22,282 nt of DNA from Prorocentrum cordatum (GCA_963575745.1 CAUYUJ010016055.1:60001-82282), one strand, 5' to 3'; shown: positions 8,867 to 17,050, counted from the first letter of the stretch. A program made the numbers and translations. The notes: generated by a model not told the origin, from the letters alone.

Positions 8867-10058
8867 AAGGCTCTTCTCGGGCCCGCGCGTGGATGGTCTC
8901 GAACAACTTCACAGCCTGACTGCATGTCATATCAGGAGATGTCCATAGCTTGTGATACTTCTCTGCACGGTGCTCCACCACATCCTTGGGATGGCATACC
9001 GTCTCGCCGTCCACGACCACACTATGACTCCTATTCGGCTGCTCCTTGGTGGCTCGAAAGAGCCCTCCTGTAAACTCGTTCTGCTGAATCCACTGCTTGA
9101 AGTCCGCTAACGACGCCGAAAGTGCCCGAGACCGAGCCCTGCTAGCAATACGAGCGGCTTCCTTGGTGAACAACTCGAGCTGCGCCAAAGGGATCTCATG
9201 GAGACTCTGCAACACTGACACCCACAAAGGCCATGACGTCGCATCCTTGTGCGTGCCAACCATCTTCTGAACACCATCGGGGAAGTGGCCTGCTAACTTA
9301 CGAGCTGCTTCACACAACACTTGAACTTGGGGTTTTCCGTTATCACGCTTAACATGTTTGGCGACCTTGCCGACAACAACCGAGATGCGCTCCCACCAAT
9401 TCGCAATGGCATCCTGGAAGGGCATGTCCCGAAAATGAGTCGACTGCCGCACTCGATGCACTGACATGGTCGGCCCTCTGGCCCTGGATGGGCCTGCGCC
9501 TACCTGCTCGTCCAGATGCATCTCCTCCACTGCTGTAATCCATGCCGAGAAAGCGCCACTGACCGCCAGCACATACTGGCCTCCAACACGGAATGACAAT
9601 GACTGTAGGATGGGTTTCCATACGTCGTCAAGGGAGTGTGAATGGAAGCCAGAATTGGCTCGAGCCGAAAGCCAACGGACATGAGGCAAGGCAAAAGCAA
9701 CAGCATCAGCAGCAGAGGGCGGAGCAGCGGGAGGAGTTCCACCGCAGGGAGTGGGATCGGGGGTCACCTCACTTAAACGAGGCCGGCTCTCGCTGGGGGG
9801 GATCTCAACATTATCATCTGACGGGGCTCTAACAACTGGCGAAGAGTGACCCTCCAGACTCATAGGAGCATCGCCCAAACAATTGCCGGCGTTCACAGGA
9901 GAGGCGACCGACACGACGGCCGACGAGGGAGGGAGCGGGGGAGGACGGACAGGGTCACCAAAGTTGGCCTCCTCGGCCCAGGGGTCGACCTCGTCTTCGT
10001 CCAAAAATCCAAAATGACACCCAGCCCACACTTCAGGATCCTCGAAGTCCTCAGCCTC
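8867..10058 (-). pseudogene. RT2 N-terminal/linker region
   Basis: About 395 residues in one open frame ahead of the RT. The frame stays open upstream to 10340, but that part translates C-runs and GGA repeat (poly-Gly) and is not credible. A believable sequence begins near 10058 with an acidic stretch (EAEDFEDPEVW), passes through a Pro/Ser-rich segment, then a helical segment (KEAARIASRARSRALSASL at about 9130-9190) and FKQWIQQNEFTGGLFRATKE, the tryptophan-containing linker typical before non-LTR RT domains. No endonuclease motifs are present. The frame leaves register with the RT at a run of four T (8865-8868, minus sense): after EEPFGP the continuing frame turns to nonsense and ends at 8742, while the RT-like frame starts with DPLSVEDIRRAL. 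A one-base indel explains this. No ATG can be assigned as the true start. Confidence 0.65.
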
Positions 10059-10140
10059 AAGCGCAGACACGGAGGAAGGATGGCGGAGGGCGGAGAAGGA
10101 GGAGGGAGGCGGGAGGAGGGAGGAGGATTTGATGATGAGA
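10058..10140 (+). repeat. GGA tract at RT2 5' boundary
   Basis: Short purine repeat of GGA and GGAGGC units directly upstream (in element sense) of the first credible RT2 residues. As with RT1, recognisable element sequence stops at a GGA tract. Confidence 0.7.
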
Positions 10141-10194
10141 GAGAGCGTGATCCACCGCCGCTTTACTGTGGAAAATTGCCAACCTTTTCCTCCG

Positions 10195-10316
10195 GAACCC
10201 GGGGGTCCCCCCCCCCCCTCCGAAAATCCCCCCCCCCTGCTGGAACCCCTCCCCCCCCCCCACCCCTTCCCCCGGCAAAACCCCCCCCCTCCCCTAACCC
10301 CCCCCCCCTCCTCGAG
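10195..10316 (+). repeat. C-run tract
   Basis: A series of C homopolymers of 7-11 bases separated by short A/G-containing spacers such as TCCGAAAATC, TGCTGGAA and GGCAAAA. The minus strand is G-run rich and could fold into quadruplexes. Proline-rich frames here are repeat translations. Confidence 0.85.
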
Positions 10317-10319
10317 CTC

Positions 10320-10456
10320 GAAAACCGGGCGGGTGCACACTACCGGTTCGAACCCCTCCCACCCCCCCCTCGGATCCAGAAAAACCGGGGGGGGGTCACT
10401 TTCGCCCCCCCCCCCCCATCTCGGAAAACCGGAGGGAGGTCACTTACCGGTCGACC
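10320..10456 (-). repeat. TTCGAACCGGT module, left group (3 copies)
   Basis: Three diverged copies at about 10320-10353, 10379-10412 and 10422-10456 of a module reading GAAAACCGG, a G-run, TCACTACCGGTTCGAACC, then a C-run. They are in the opposite orientation to the copies at 11127-11317. Only the first has the full GGTTCGAACC palindrome. Confidence 0.8.
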
Positions 10457-10489
10457 CCCCCCCCCCCCGACCACTCACCGCCAGCAAAC

Positions 10490-11098
10490 GACTCCCGGCC
10501 CCTACCACCGTCCGCATCACATCCCACACTGTTGTTCCCAGCACCACTGTCCTCACCACCACTGTCCCCACTGGTTCCACCACCGTCCGTACTGTCCCCA
10601 CCAGTGCCCCCACCACTGTCGCACTGTCCCCACTGTCCCCACCACTGTTCCCACCACGGTTCCACTCTCCCCACTGTCTCCACGGCCCCAACCACTGCCC
10701 GACTATCCCCACTGTCCCACCGACTCCGCCGCTGTCCCACTGAGCTGTCCCACTGTTCCCACCACTGTCCCCACTGTCCCCACCACTGTCCCCACTGTAC
10801 CTCTGTCCCATTGTCCCACCGCCGTCCTCGCCACCGCCTTCACCACTGTCCCCACCACCATTGTACCCTCCACTGTCCCACTGTTTCCACCTCATTCCCA
10901 CTGTGCCCACACCACTGTCCCCACCACCACCGTCCCCACCACTGTCCACTGTCCCCCCTGTTCCCACCATTGTCCCCACCACTGTCCCCACCACTACCGT
11001 CCCCACCACTGTCCCACTCCCACTGTCCCCACCACTGTCCCGCTGTCCCCTCACCACTGTCCCCACCAACACCGTCCCCACCACTGTCCGCACCCCCA
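10490..11098 (+). repeat. CACTGTCCC minisatellite array
   Basis: About 600 bases built from CCCCACTGT (9 bp) and CCCCACCACTGT (12 bp) units with many point changes. Both unit sizes are multiples of three, so long frames stay open on both strands (Pro/Thr/Val/His-rich on plus, Gly/Thr/Val-rich on minus). These are not genes. The array is flanked by the TTCGAACCGGT module in opposite orientations. Confidence 0.9.
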
Positions 11099-11099
11099 C

Positions 11100-11322
11100 T
11101 CGGTTTTCGAGGGGGGGGAAGGGAGGGGTTCGAACCGGTAGTGACCCCCCCCGGTTTTCGGGGGGGGGGTTCGAACCGGTAGTGACCCCCGCCGCCTTTT
11201 CATGATGAACTGGGGGGGGGGGAGGAGGGGTTCGAACCGGTAGTGACCCCCCCTGGTTTTCCTGAGGGGGGGGGGGAGGGGTTCGAACCGGTAGTGACCC
11301 CCCCCGGTTTTCCGCCAGCAGC
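11100..11322 (+). repeat. TTCGAACCGGT module, right group (4 copies)
   Basis: Four copies of GGTTCGAACCGGTAGTGACC followed by a C-run and GGTTTTC, starting at 11127, 11168, 11229 and 11280. A partial GGTTTTCGAGG lies at about 11102. Copies are separated by G-runs of variable length. They are much better conserved than the inverted left group. Confidence 0.92.
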
Positions 11323-11340
11323 GGTACAACACGCTCTTTC

Positions 11341-12009
11341 GATGATGATGAGGATGATGAGGATGATGAGGATGATGAGGATGATGAGGATGATGAGGAT
11401 GAGGATGAGGATGAGGATGAGGATGAGGATGAGGATGATGATGATGATGATGATGATGATGTTGATGATGATGATGCTGATGCTGATGCTGATGCTGATG
11501 CTGATGCTGATGCTGATGCTGATGATGCTGATGATGGCGATGATGATGACGATGGTGATGCTGGTGATGATAATAATGATGGCGATGGTGATGATGATGA
11601 CGATGATGACGATGATGATGATGATGATGATGATGATGCTGATGTTGATTGCTGATGCTGATACTGATGCTGAGATGATGCTGCTGCCGTGCTTGCGATA
11701 AGGTTGATGATGCTGAATCCTGATGATGTTGATGATGTTGATGATGATTGATGATTATACTGATGAGATGGCGATGAGATGATGATGATGGCGATGTGAT
11801 GATTGATGGATGATGATGATGAGGATGATGATGAGGATGATGATGTGATGGTGATGCTGTGCTGTTTGATGATGATGATGCCGATTGATGCCGGATGATG
11901 ATGAGATGATGATGATGATTGTGATGACGATGATGATGAGATGATAGGTGATGATGGTGATGATGATGCCGATGATGACGATGATGACGATGACGACGAT
12001 GCCGCTGCT

Positions 12010-12040
<31 letters not shown>

Positions 12041-12061
12041 ATGAGGATGATGATAATGATA

Positions 12062-12113
<52 letters not shown>

Positions 12114-12117
12114 GTAT
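11341..12117 (+). repeat. GAT trinucleotide satellite
   Basis: Nearly 780 bases of GAT repeat with GAG, GCT, GAC and GGC variants clustered in blocks, for example GATGCT units at about 11473-11520, and CTGCTG at about 12003-12020. Frames are poly-Asp, poly-Met or poly-His/Ser/Ile depending on register and strand. Confidence 0.95.
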
Positions 12118-12203
12118 GAGGATGAGGATGAGGATGAGGATGAGGATGAGGATGAGGATGAGGATGAGGATGAGGATGAGGATGAGGATGAGGATGAGGA
12201 TGA
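12118..12203 (+). repeat. perfect GATGAG hexamer array
   Basis: An uninterrupted run of GAGGAT hexamers, about 14 units, without a base change. It is much cleaner than the GAT satellite that leads into it, which suggests recent expansion. Confidence 0.95.
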
Positions 12204-12560
12204 GCAGGAGCAGTGAGCAGGAGCAGAGCAGGGAGCAGGAGCAGGAAGAAGGAGCAGGAGCAGGAGCGGAGCAGGTGGAGGAGGAGGAGCAGGAGCAGGG
12301 AGGAGGAGCAGGAGCAAGGAGCGAGGCAGGGCAGAGCGGAGAGGAGCAGGAGGAGGAGGAGAGGAGGAGGAGTGCGAGGAGGAGGAGGAGGTGGTGAGGA
12401 GGAGGAGGAGGAGGAGGAGGTGGAGGAGGGAAGGGAGGAGGTGGGAGGGGGAGGGACGGGAGGGATGGGGGAGGGAGGGAGGAGGGAGGTGGAGGAGGGT
12501 GGAGGAGGAGGCGGAGGAAGAGGAGGAAAGGATGAGTAGGAGGAGGAGGAGGCGGAGGAG
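12204..12560 (+). repeat. GAGCAG to GGA purine-rich array
   Basis: The hexamer array passes into GAGCAG and GCAGGA units (12204-12320), then GGA and GGGA repeats to about 12560. The progression GAT, GATGAG, GAGCAG, GGA runs in one direction without unique sequence between. Confidence 0.9.
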
Positions 12561-12594
12561 GGAGTAGGAGGAGGAACCAGTACAAGGAAGACGC

Positions 12595-12680
12595 ACAGGT
12601 CTAGGCCTCCCAGATGCAAGGCCGATGCATTGGCGATTTATCGCCGATGTATCGGCTATGTGGCGAGATTGTCCGACCCC
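12595..12680. mobile_element. deleted relative of 13576-13724 foldback
   Basis: CACAGGTCT, AGGCCTCCCAGATG and CCGATGCATTGGCGAT are followed by a near match to the right arm of the 149-bp foldback, ending GTCCGACCCC. The left arm and centre are missing. The shared flank (CACAGGTCT...GGCCTCCCAGATG) also occurs just before the larger copy (13531-13560), so the repeat unit is longer than the foldback itself. Confidence 0.75.
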
Positions 12681-12959
12681 ATCTACTCGGACCCTATCTA
12701 GGAGGCGTCTAACAGGTCCAGCTTTTCCCCAGCCTTTCCTGTACCTGTTGAGCTCTCCCCTCAGCGCTGGCAAGTTTCTTCATTTCTCGAAGGAAGAAAA
12801 GATATTGATGCCGCTACCCTCTCATCGTTGTCCCCTTTTTCGACCTCCTGGGAGGTCCTCGTCGCCACCGCTAGATTCGCATCGAAACTCTAGTCAGAAC
12901 GCACCACGGGAGAGGTCCAGGGAATAGCAGTATCAGAACCTTTTGGTTTCCCAAATTTC
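12681..12959. other. unique sequence, no gene seen
   Basis: About 280 bases of ordinary composition between two small repeats. No motif or credible exon was recognised. Confidence 0.4.
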
Positions 12960-13170
12960 GGCGGCGATCGAGGGGGGGGAAGTGAGAAGGAGAAGGCCTG
13001 CCTTCTCAGAAGGCGGCTGGACTTCTCGGAAGCCGTCGCGCCTTCTGACAAGTTGTTTGTGTTTTCGGGGACGGCTTAGAAGATGTCTTGTTATGTCTCA
13101 GAAGTTTGGGGGATTTCTGAGCCTTCTTAGAAGGCCCGCCCCTTCTCACTTCTTTCCCGCACTCGCTGCC
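12960..13170. mobile_element. MITE-like element, copy 1 (TTCTCAGAAGG family)
   Basis: A 211-bp element with imperfect terminal inverted repeats: left GGCGGCGATCGAGGGGGG, right ending CCCGCACTCGCTGCC. Inside each arm is GTGAGAAGGAG (left) or CTTCTCAC (right), followed inward by palindromes of the form CCTTCTCAGAAGG. It has no coding capacity. A second copy lies at 19867-20061 with the same arm order. Non-autonomous DNA transposons (MITEs) have this shape, but the transposase family is unknown and no clear target-site duplication was seen. Confidence 0.8.
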
Positions 13171-13530
13171 AATCATTGGAGCTGAAGAGGGATCAGTGAT
13201 ACAGTTAGCACTTTTGCATTGCATGTTGCTGAGTCGCCCGACTCTGGTGCATCATCTGCTACGCCGCGCGCGCGTCACACACTGGCGTCGCCGAGCCGTT
13301 GGCCACGTTAACTTTGATGGGTTAGTTTCGCTTTGGCGCAGTGTCGACAGTGCCTGGATCAGGTCAAGTTGGGGATCTGCTACATTAGGGGGGGCTTCTA
13401 CCATACGGGCCAGCCTGCCGCCTACTGTAATTCACATAAATTCGTTCACCACTGAGTCTGAGTCGTTTTTTTGTGCACCAGCGGAACGCCACATGCTGAG
13501 CACCTTGAGTTTGCCTAGCGCAAAAATGCA
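13171..13530. other. unique sequence, no gene seen
   Basis: About 360 bases of ordinary composition including a short GCGCGCGCG run near 13266. No supportable exon. Confidence 0.4.
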
Positions 13531-13575
13531 CACAGGTCTGAGTTCCCAGGCCTCCCAGATGGGGTCCGAGCAGAT

Positions 13576-13724
13576 GGTCGGAGGATCGCGCCGCATCGCC
13601 GATGCATCGGCGATCGGGCTCGATATGGAGCCCGTGTTTCCTCTCCACGCCAGCGTCGCCGATGCACCGCCGACGTCGCCGGTGCATCGCTGATGCATCG
13701 GCTATGCGGCGCGATCCTCCGACC
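13576..13724. mobile_element. 149-bp foldback element
   Basis: The terminal inverted repeats are 38 bases with two mismatches. Each begins GGTCGGAGGATCGCGCCGCA and continues through GCCGATGCATC. The centre holds two further hairpins: GGGCTC/GAGCCC around GATATG, and CGATGCACCG/CGGTGCATCG around CCGACGTCGC. Almost the whole element can therefore fold on itself. It has no coding capacity. A deleted relative is at 12595-12680. Confidence 0.85.
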
Positions 13725-13728
13725 CCAG

Positions 13729-13760
13729 TTATCCGCATATAGAGATCCGCATAGGGGCGG
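13729..13760 (+). repeat. paired ATCCGCATA motif
   Basis: ATCCGCATA occurs at about 13735 and 13749. The same doubled TCCGCATA motif occurs at 17910-17930, where it also precedes a GTC array. Confidence 0.6.
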
Positions 13761-13781
13761 TGGTCGCGGGCAAGTCGTAGG

Positions 13782-13833
13782 AGAGAGAAAGAGAGAGAGA
13801 GAGATAGAGAAAGAGAGAGAGAGAGAGAGAGCA
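13782..13833 (+). repeat. GA microsatellite
   Basis: An imperfect (GA)n run of about 50 bases with AAAG and ATAG interruptions. Confidence 0.9.
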
Positions 13834-13859
13834 GTAGGCAACAGGAGGAGACGGGCGAC

Positions 13860-14345
13860 AACGACGACGACGATGACGACGAGGACGAGGGCGAGGATGG
13901 AGGAGGGAGGTAAGGAGCATACCTCTCATACGCCACGTGGAGGCAACGACGCCTTCGCAGGCATGTGCTCGCCACAACTCCTAGTCGCTCTTCGTTGTCG
14001 GTCGTCGTCGTCGACGTCGTCGTCGTCGTCACCGTCGCCGTCGTCGTCGTCTTCGTCGTCGTCGTCGTCGTAGTCGTCGTCGTCGTCGTCGTCGCTCGCC
14101 GTCGTCGTCGTCGCTCTTCGTTGTCAGTCGTCCTCGTCGTCGTCGTCGTCGTCGTCGCTCGTCGTTGTCGTTGTCGTCGTCGTCGTTGTTGTCGTCGCTC
14201 GTAGTCGTCGTCGGCGTCGTCGGCGTCGTCGGCGTCGCCGTCGGCGTCGGCGTCGGCGTGGTCGTGTTCGTGTTCGTGGTCGCTCGTCGTCGTCGCCGTC
14301 GTCGTCGTCGTCGTCAACGTCTTCGCTCGTCGTCGTCGTGCGCGC
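13860..14345 (+). repeat. GAC/GTC trinucleotide satellite
   Basis: Starts as CGACGA units (13860-13890), is interrupted by about 80 bases of unique sequence, then runs as GTC/CGT repeat from about 13998 to 14345 with CTCGT and GTTGTC variants. It ends in GTGCGCGCGGACG, the same junction that ends the GTC array at 18033. Val/Ser/Arg runs on plus and Asp/Thr/Arg runs on minus are repeat translations. Confidence 0.9.
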
Positions 14346-14789
14346 GGACGTTGGGGGGACGCTACGTTATGCCCCCCGCCCACCCCGCCCCCCCCCGAAA
14401 CGCCCGCCATCGCCGCGAATAAAGAAACACGCGCTCCAGACCGAGGGAAAGCGCAAGCAAAACGAAAACGAAGCGCACAGTTTACAGGTCGAGCCCCGTC
14501 AGGGGAACCAGAGGACGACAAGCATGTAATCTTCGGAGGCCCGCGCTGGTGGCTCGGATCGGCGCCAGAGCTCCCGGGCGGCGCCTCCGGCGCCACCCCT
14601 GGAGCGCTCCGCGCGCCAGGGAGGGGGGAGAGCATGCTACGGTTAAGTCGGGCCGTTCCCTCCACAGGAGGAACATCCAAAAATGGTCCAGAAATAGTCA
14701 GGGGTCGACTTTTCCAGCATATCTTTTTTATTTCTGGAATGTTTGACTTTTTTGTTTTTTGTCCACAATCCGCCTGTAGGGGGAGATGC
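14346..14789. other. unique sequence, no gene seen
   Basis: About 440 bases. A perfect GGCGCC-TCC-GGCGCC hairpin lies near 14580-14594, and an AT-richer stretch (TTTTTTATTTCTGG, TTTTTTGTTTTTTG) lies at 14720-14760. No exon is supported. Confidence 0.4.
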
Positions 14790-14941
14790 CCGACCTACTG
14801 CTACGGTAGGTTCGCGTGGTTTCGACCAGCGGCGACCCCGCCGCTAGCGTTCAACGTTTAACGCCGCTGGCGACCCAGAATCGGTCGATGCTGTACGGTC
14901 GGACGTCTCGGAAACGTCCGATCGTTCATGGCTGAACGATC
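14790..14941 (+). other. cluster of five perfect hairpins
   Basis: Five perfect stem-loops in about 150 bases: ACCTAC/GTAGGT (14793-14811), AGCGGCG/CGCCGCT with a 4-base loop (14828-14845), GCGTT/AACGC (14847-14864), CGGACGT/ACGTCCG with a 7-base loop (14900-14920) and GATCGTTCA/TGAACGATC with a 4-base loop (14920-14941). The last two share a base. It may be a structured RNA or a foldback element. No covariation evidence is available. Confidence 0.45.
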
Positions 14942-15386
14942 CTCGCGGTGTCAGAAACCAATGCCGGGGTTGTCACGACACGAACTTGCCGTACGCTTGT
15001 AACAATGTCAATGATGTTGTAGTGAGAAGTAGATCCGTGAGTGGATAGAATGGCAGTGTTGAGGCTACGATACCTCTTTTGATTTTTGAGCCGGCCGTGA
15101 TGCCCGCTCGTTCCCACCCCGTCCCGTCGCCAGGGCTTTCGCGCAAATCCGAGAGGACCTCCGAAAGTTTGTCTTTATGCCATTCGTTGTTCCCCGTGTG
15201 TAGGGTCTGTATGTAGGTGTACGAGTTCGCTAGTGTGTATGTGTGTGTGGTTGCTTGTGTAGGCGTATACGAACTCCTGCCATGCGCATCTGTATGTGAC
15301 ACTCTGGGTTCGGCCCCTTCTCCCACCTCTGCCGTTGCCGCCTGGCTGGCATACGTGCGTCAGTTCAGAGATCTTGAAAGGCGAGG
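14942..15386. other. unique sequence, no gene seen
   Basis: About 440 bases of ordinary composition with a short GTGTGTATGTGTGTGTGG stretch near 15233-15250. No supportable exon. Confidence 0.4.
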
Positions 15387-15508
15387 TGGGGGGAGGGGGA
15401 GGGGGAGGGGGAGGGGGAGGGGAGGGGGGGAGGGGGAGGAGGAGGAGGAGGAGGAGGAGGAGGAGGAGGAGGAGGAGGAGGAGGAGGAGGAGGAGGAGGA
15501 GGAGGAGT
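15387..15508 (+). repeat. GGGGGA array followed by perfect GGA array
   Basis: About 50 bases of GGGGGA hexamers (15387-15436), a strong quadruplex former, pass into a perfect (GGA)n run of about 24 units (to 15508). Confidence 0.95.
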
Positions 15509-15960
15509 AGGACAATGACAGACACGGCTTGCGCAGAGCACCTTCTGGCCGTCGGTTGCTTTCCCCCGAGGCCGAAGCTTGCCGGGCTGGCTCGACGCGT
15601 GACGGCGCAGCTTGCAGCTCGCACAGCTTGTCGGCTCACTGCTCCCAGCAGTGCCTCGGGCCGCCCTGGGAGCTCCCAAGTGGTAAGAGGTCATCAACCC
15701 CAACGGGCTGCGTTCCTCTTACTCCCCTTCCTTCTTCCTTCTCCTGCCCCTTCTCTTACTTACATTGCCTTCCCTTCCCTCCCCCCATTAGTTGAGGTCC
15801 TGCTGGATGGAGTCACTTGAGGCGTTTTTGAGCCGTCGTGGGGCCCCCTTACTGAGGTGAGCTAGCGACCAAACATCGGGGTCATTTCGGGCGTAGCCCG
15901 ACTTTTGTGTTCTGCCAGGTACACTGAACTGACTCACTGACTGGCTGACTGGTCGCACCG
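15509..15960. other. unique sequence, no gene seen
   Basis: About 450 bases with a pyrimidine-rich CTTCC/TTCTCC stretch at 15715-15785. No supportable exon or motif. Confidence 0.4.
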
Positions 15961-15963
15961 CTT

Positions 15964-16385
15964 AGCAGGCAGTTTTTCATCGGCCGTCGGGAGCGCAACC
16001 ATAGCAGGCAGTTTGATCTTCCGCCGCCGAGTGCGCAACCTGTGCTGTGGCGCAACCAAAGAGCAGGCGGGGTCATTCTCGGCCGTCACGTGCGCAACTT
16101 ATGGCGCAACCAGAAGCAGGCCGTTTCAGCACTGGCCGCCGATAAGGACATTCATAGCGCACGCATCAGCAGGCCGTGCCATACTTCGTCGCCGAGAGGA
16201 AAGCTTACTGTATGCCGCAATCAACAGCAGGCCGTTGTAATCTCGGCCGCCGAGTGCTCCACTTGTGGCGCAGCCAATCGCAGGCGGTATCATTGTCGAC
16301 CGCCGAGGGCGCAACCCACGGCGCAACCATTCGCAGGCCTGGTACTATTCGGCAGCAGGGCTCGCAACCTCTGGCGCACCTTGCG
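15964..16385 (+). repeat. degenerate tandem array, period near 53 bp
   Basis: Eight units share an AGCAGGC(A/C)GT start, a CGGCCGCCGAG-like centre and a GCGCAACC end. Unit anchors lie at 15964, 16003, 16062, 16115, 16168, 16226, 16279 and 16332; the spacing is 53 in four steps, 58-59 in two and 39 in one. Sequence between anchors varies widely. No Cas-like genes or conserved palindromic repeat exist, so this is a minisatellite, not a CRISPR. Confidence 0.75.
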
Positions 16386-16610
16386 GATGGCGCAAAACCT
16401 ACGGCACCAGTGGCGCAACCCGTGGCGCGACCCACGGATTGCGGAACCCACGGATGGAGCATGGCACAATCCGTGGATGGCGCAGCCCATGGGTCGTGCA
16501 GCTTATGCCACGAGCCATGTCGCAACCCACGGACGGCGCAACCCATGATTGGAACATGGCATAATCCGTGGATGGCGCAACCCATGGATCGTGTAGCCTA
16601 CATCACCGTG
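16386..16610 (+). repeat. GCGCAACCC-rich repeat with a 47-bp duplication
   Basis: Continues the GCGCAACC theme of the preceding array with GTGGCGCAACCC and CACGGATGG units. The clearest pair is 47 bp, 16456-16502 and 16551-16597 (95 bp apart), with a handful of mostly transition differences. Both contain ATCCGTGGATGGCGCA. Confidence 0.8.
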
Positions 16611-16699
16611 AAGAAAGTTTCTTCCAAGTTGCCTTCGTCAATAGCGCAGCAGGGCGGAGTAGTTCGGAGAAAAAGAGTTCCAGCTACTCCGCGTGCAGG

Positions 16700-16770
16700 A
16701 GGATGGGATAGAGGAGGAGGAGGAGGAAGAGGAGGAGGAAGAGGAGGAGGAGAGGAAGGGGAGGAAGCGA
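16700..16770 (+). repeat. short GGA tract
   Basis: Purine-rich GGA/GGAAGA repeat of about 65 bases. Confidence 0.85.
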
Positions 16771-17050
16771 ACGGGGAGCATCATAAAAAAACACAACCAA
16801 CATGTATCCAACACCTTGCAGCACAAATGTTGCAGGAGAGTTTAGTGCAACATCAAGTAAGAGGAAGGGGGCACGAATGAGGTACAGCCATGCAGAAGAG
16901 CCGACGTTGGAATGACGTGCTCGCTGCACGTCTAGGTGTCGCGACCAGCGCATAGGACGTCTTGCATGGTCTCGTTGTTTGGAATGCCTGCTCCGTAGCA
17001 TTTTTGGACTCCCCTGGCGCCTCGCTCCAATGACTTCACGCTCGTGGTCC
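16771..17050. other. unique sequence with a spliced-leader-like stretch
   Basis: About 280 bases with no supportable gene. TCCGTAGCATTTTTGG at 16992-17007 resembles the start of the dinoflagellate spliced leader; see findings. Confidence 0.35.

Larger units (their letters stand above)
5785..10058 (-). mobile_element. 5'-truncated non-LTR retrotransposon (RT2)
   Basis: A single element read leftwards: linker region (8867-10058), RT (7427-8866), zinc knuckle and RNase H (6065-7423), zinc-binding tail (5785-6219). Such elements copy their RNA into DNA at a nicked target. No apurinic endonuclease domain is visible, and the front of the element runs into a GGA array (10080-10135) and C-runs, so the 5' end is lost or replaced. 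Damage is light: one frame change near 8865-8868, an in-frame TGA at 7424-7426, and a frame change within 6062-6219. The RT aspartates and all four RNase H acidic residues survive. The very short 3' UTR leads into a C-run and a (TG)n tract. The RT motif style matches families I recall from dinoflagellate genomes. No target-site duplication was found. Confidence 0.85.

Noticed and set aside
11127-11290. GTTCGAACC as a Pol III B box of a SINE or tRNA
   Set aside because: It fits the B-box pattern, but the word is a self-palindrome, no A box lies at a suitable distance upstream, and no tRNA cloverleaf forms.
11941-12216. Acidic poly-Asp/Glu protein on the plus strand
   Set aside because: Direct translation of GAT and GATGAG repeats. 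Equivalent frames (poly-Met/Arg, poly-Ile/Leu) are open too.
10444-12773. Very long minus-strand open frame (over 700 codons) of Ser/Gly/Val runs
   Set aside because: It translates the GGA, GAT and CACTGTCCC arrays, whose unit sizes are multiples of three. No non-repeat coding core.
13385-14680. Long minus-strand frame with Asp/Thr/Arg/Leu runs
   Set aside because: It crosses the foldback element, the GA microsatellite and the GTC array; composition follows the repeats.
15964-16385. CRISPR-like array
   Set aside because: Units are degenerate with no invariant repeat, spacing varies from 39 to 59, and no cas genes are present in a clearly eukaryotic window.
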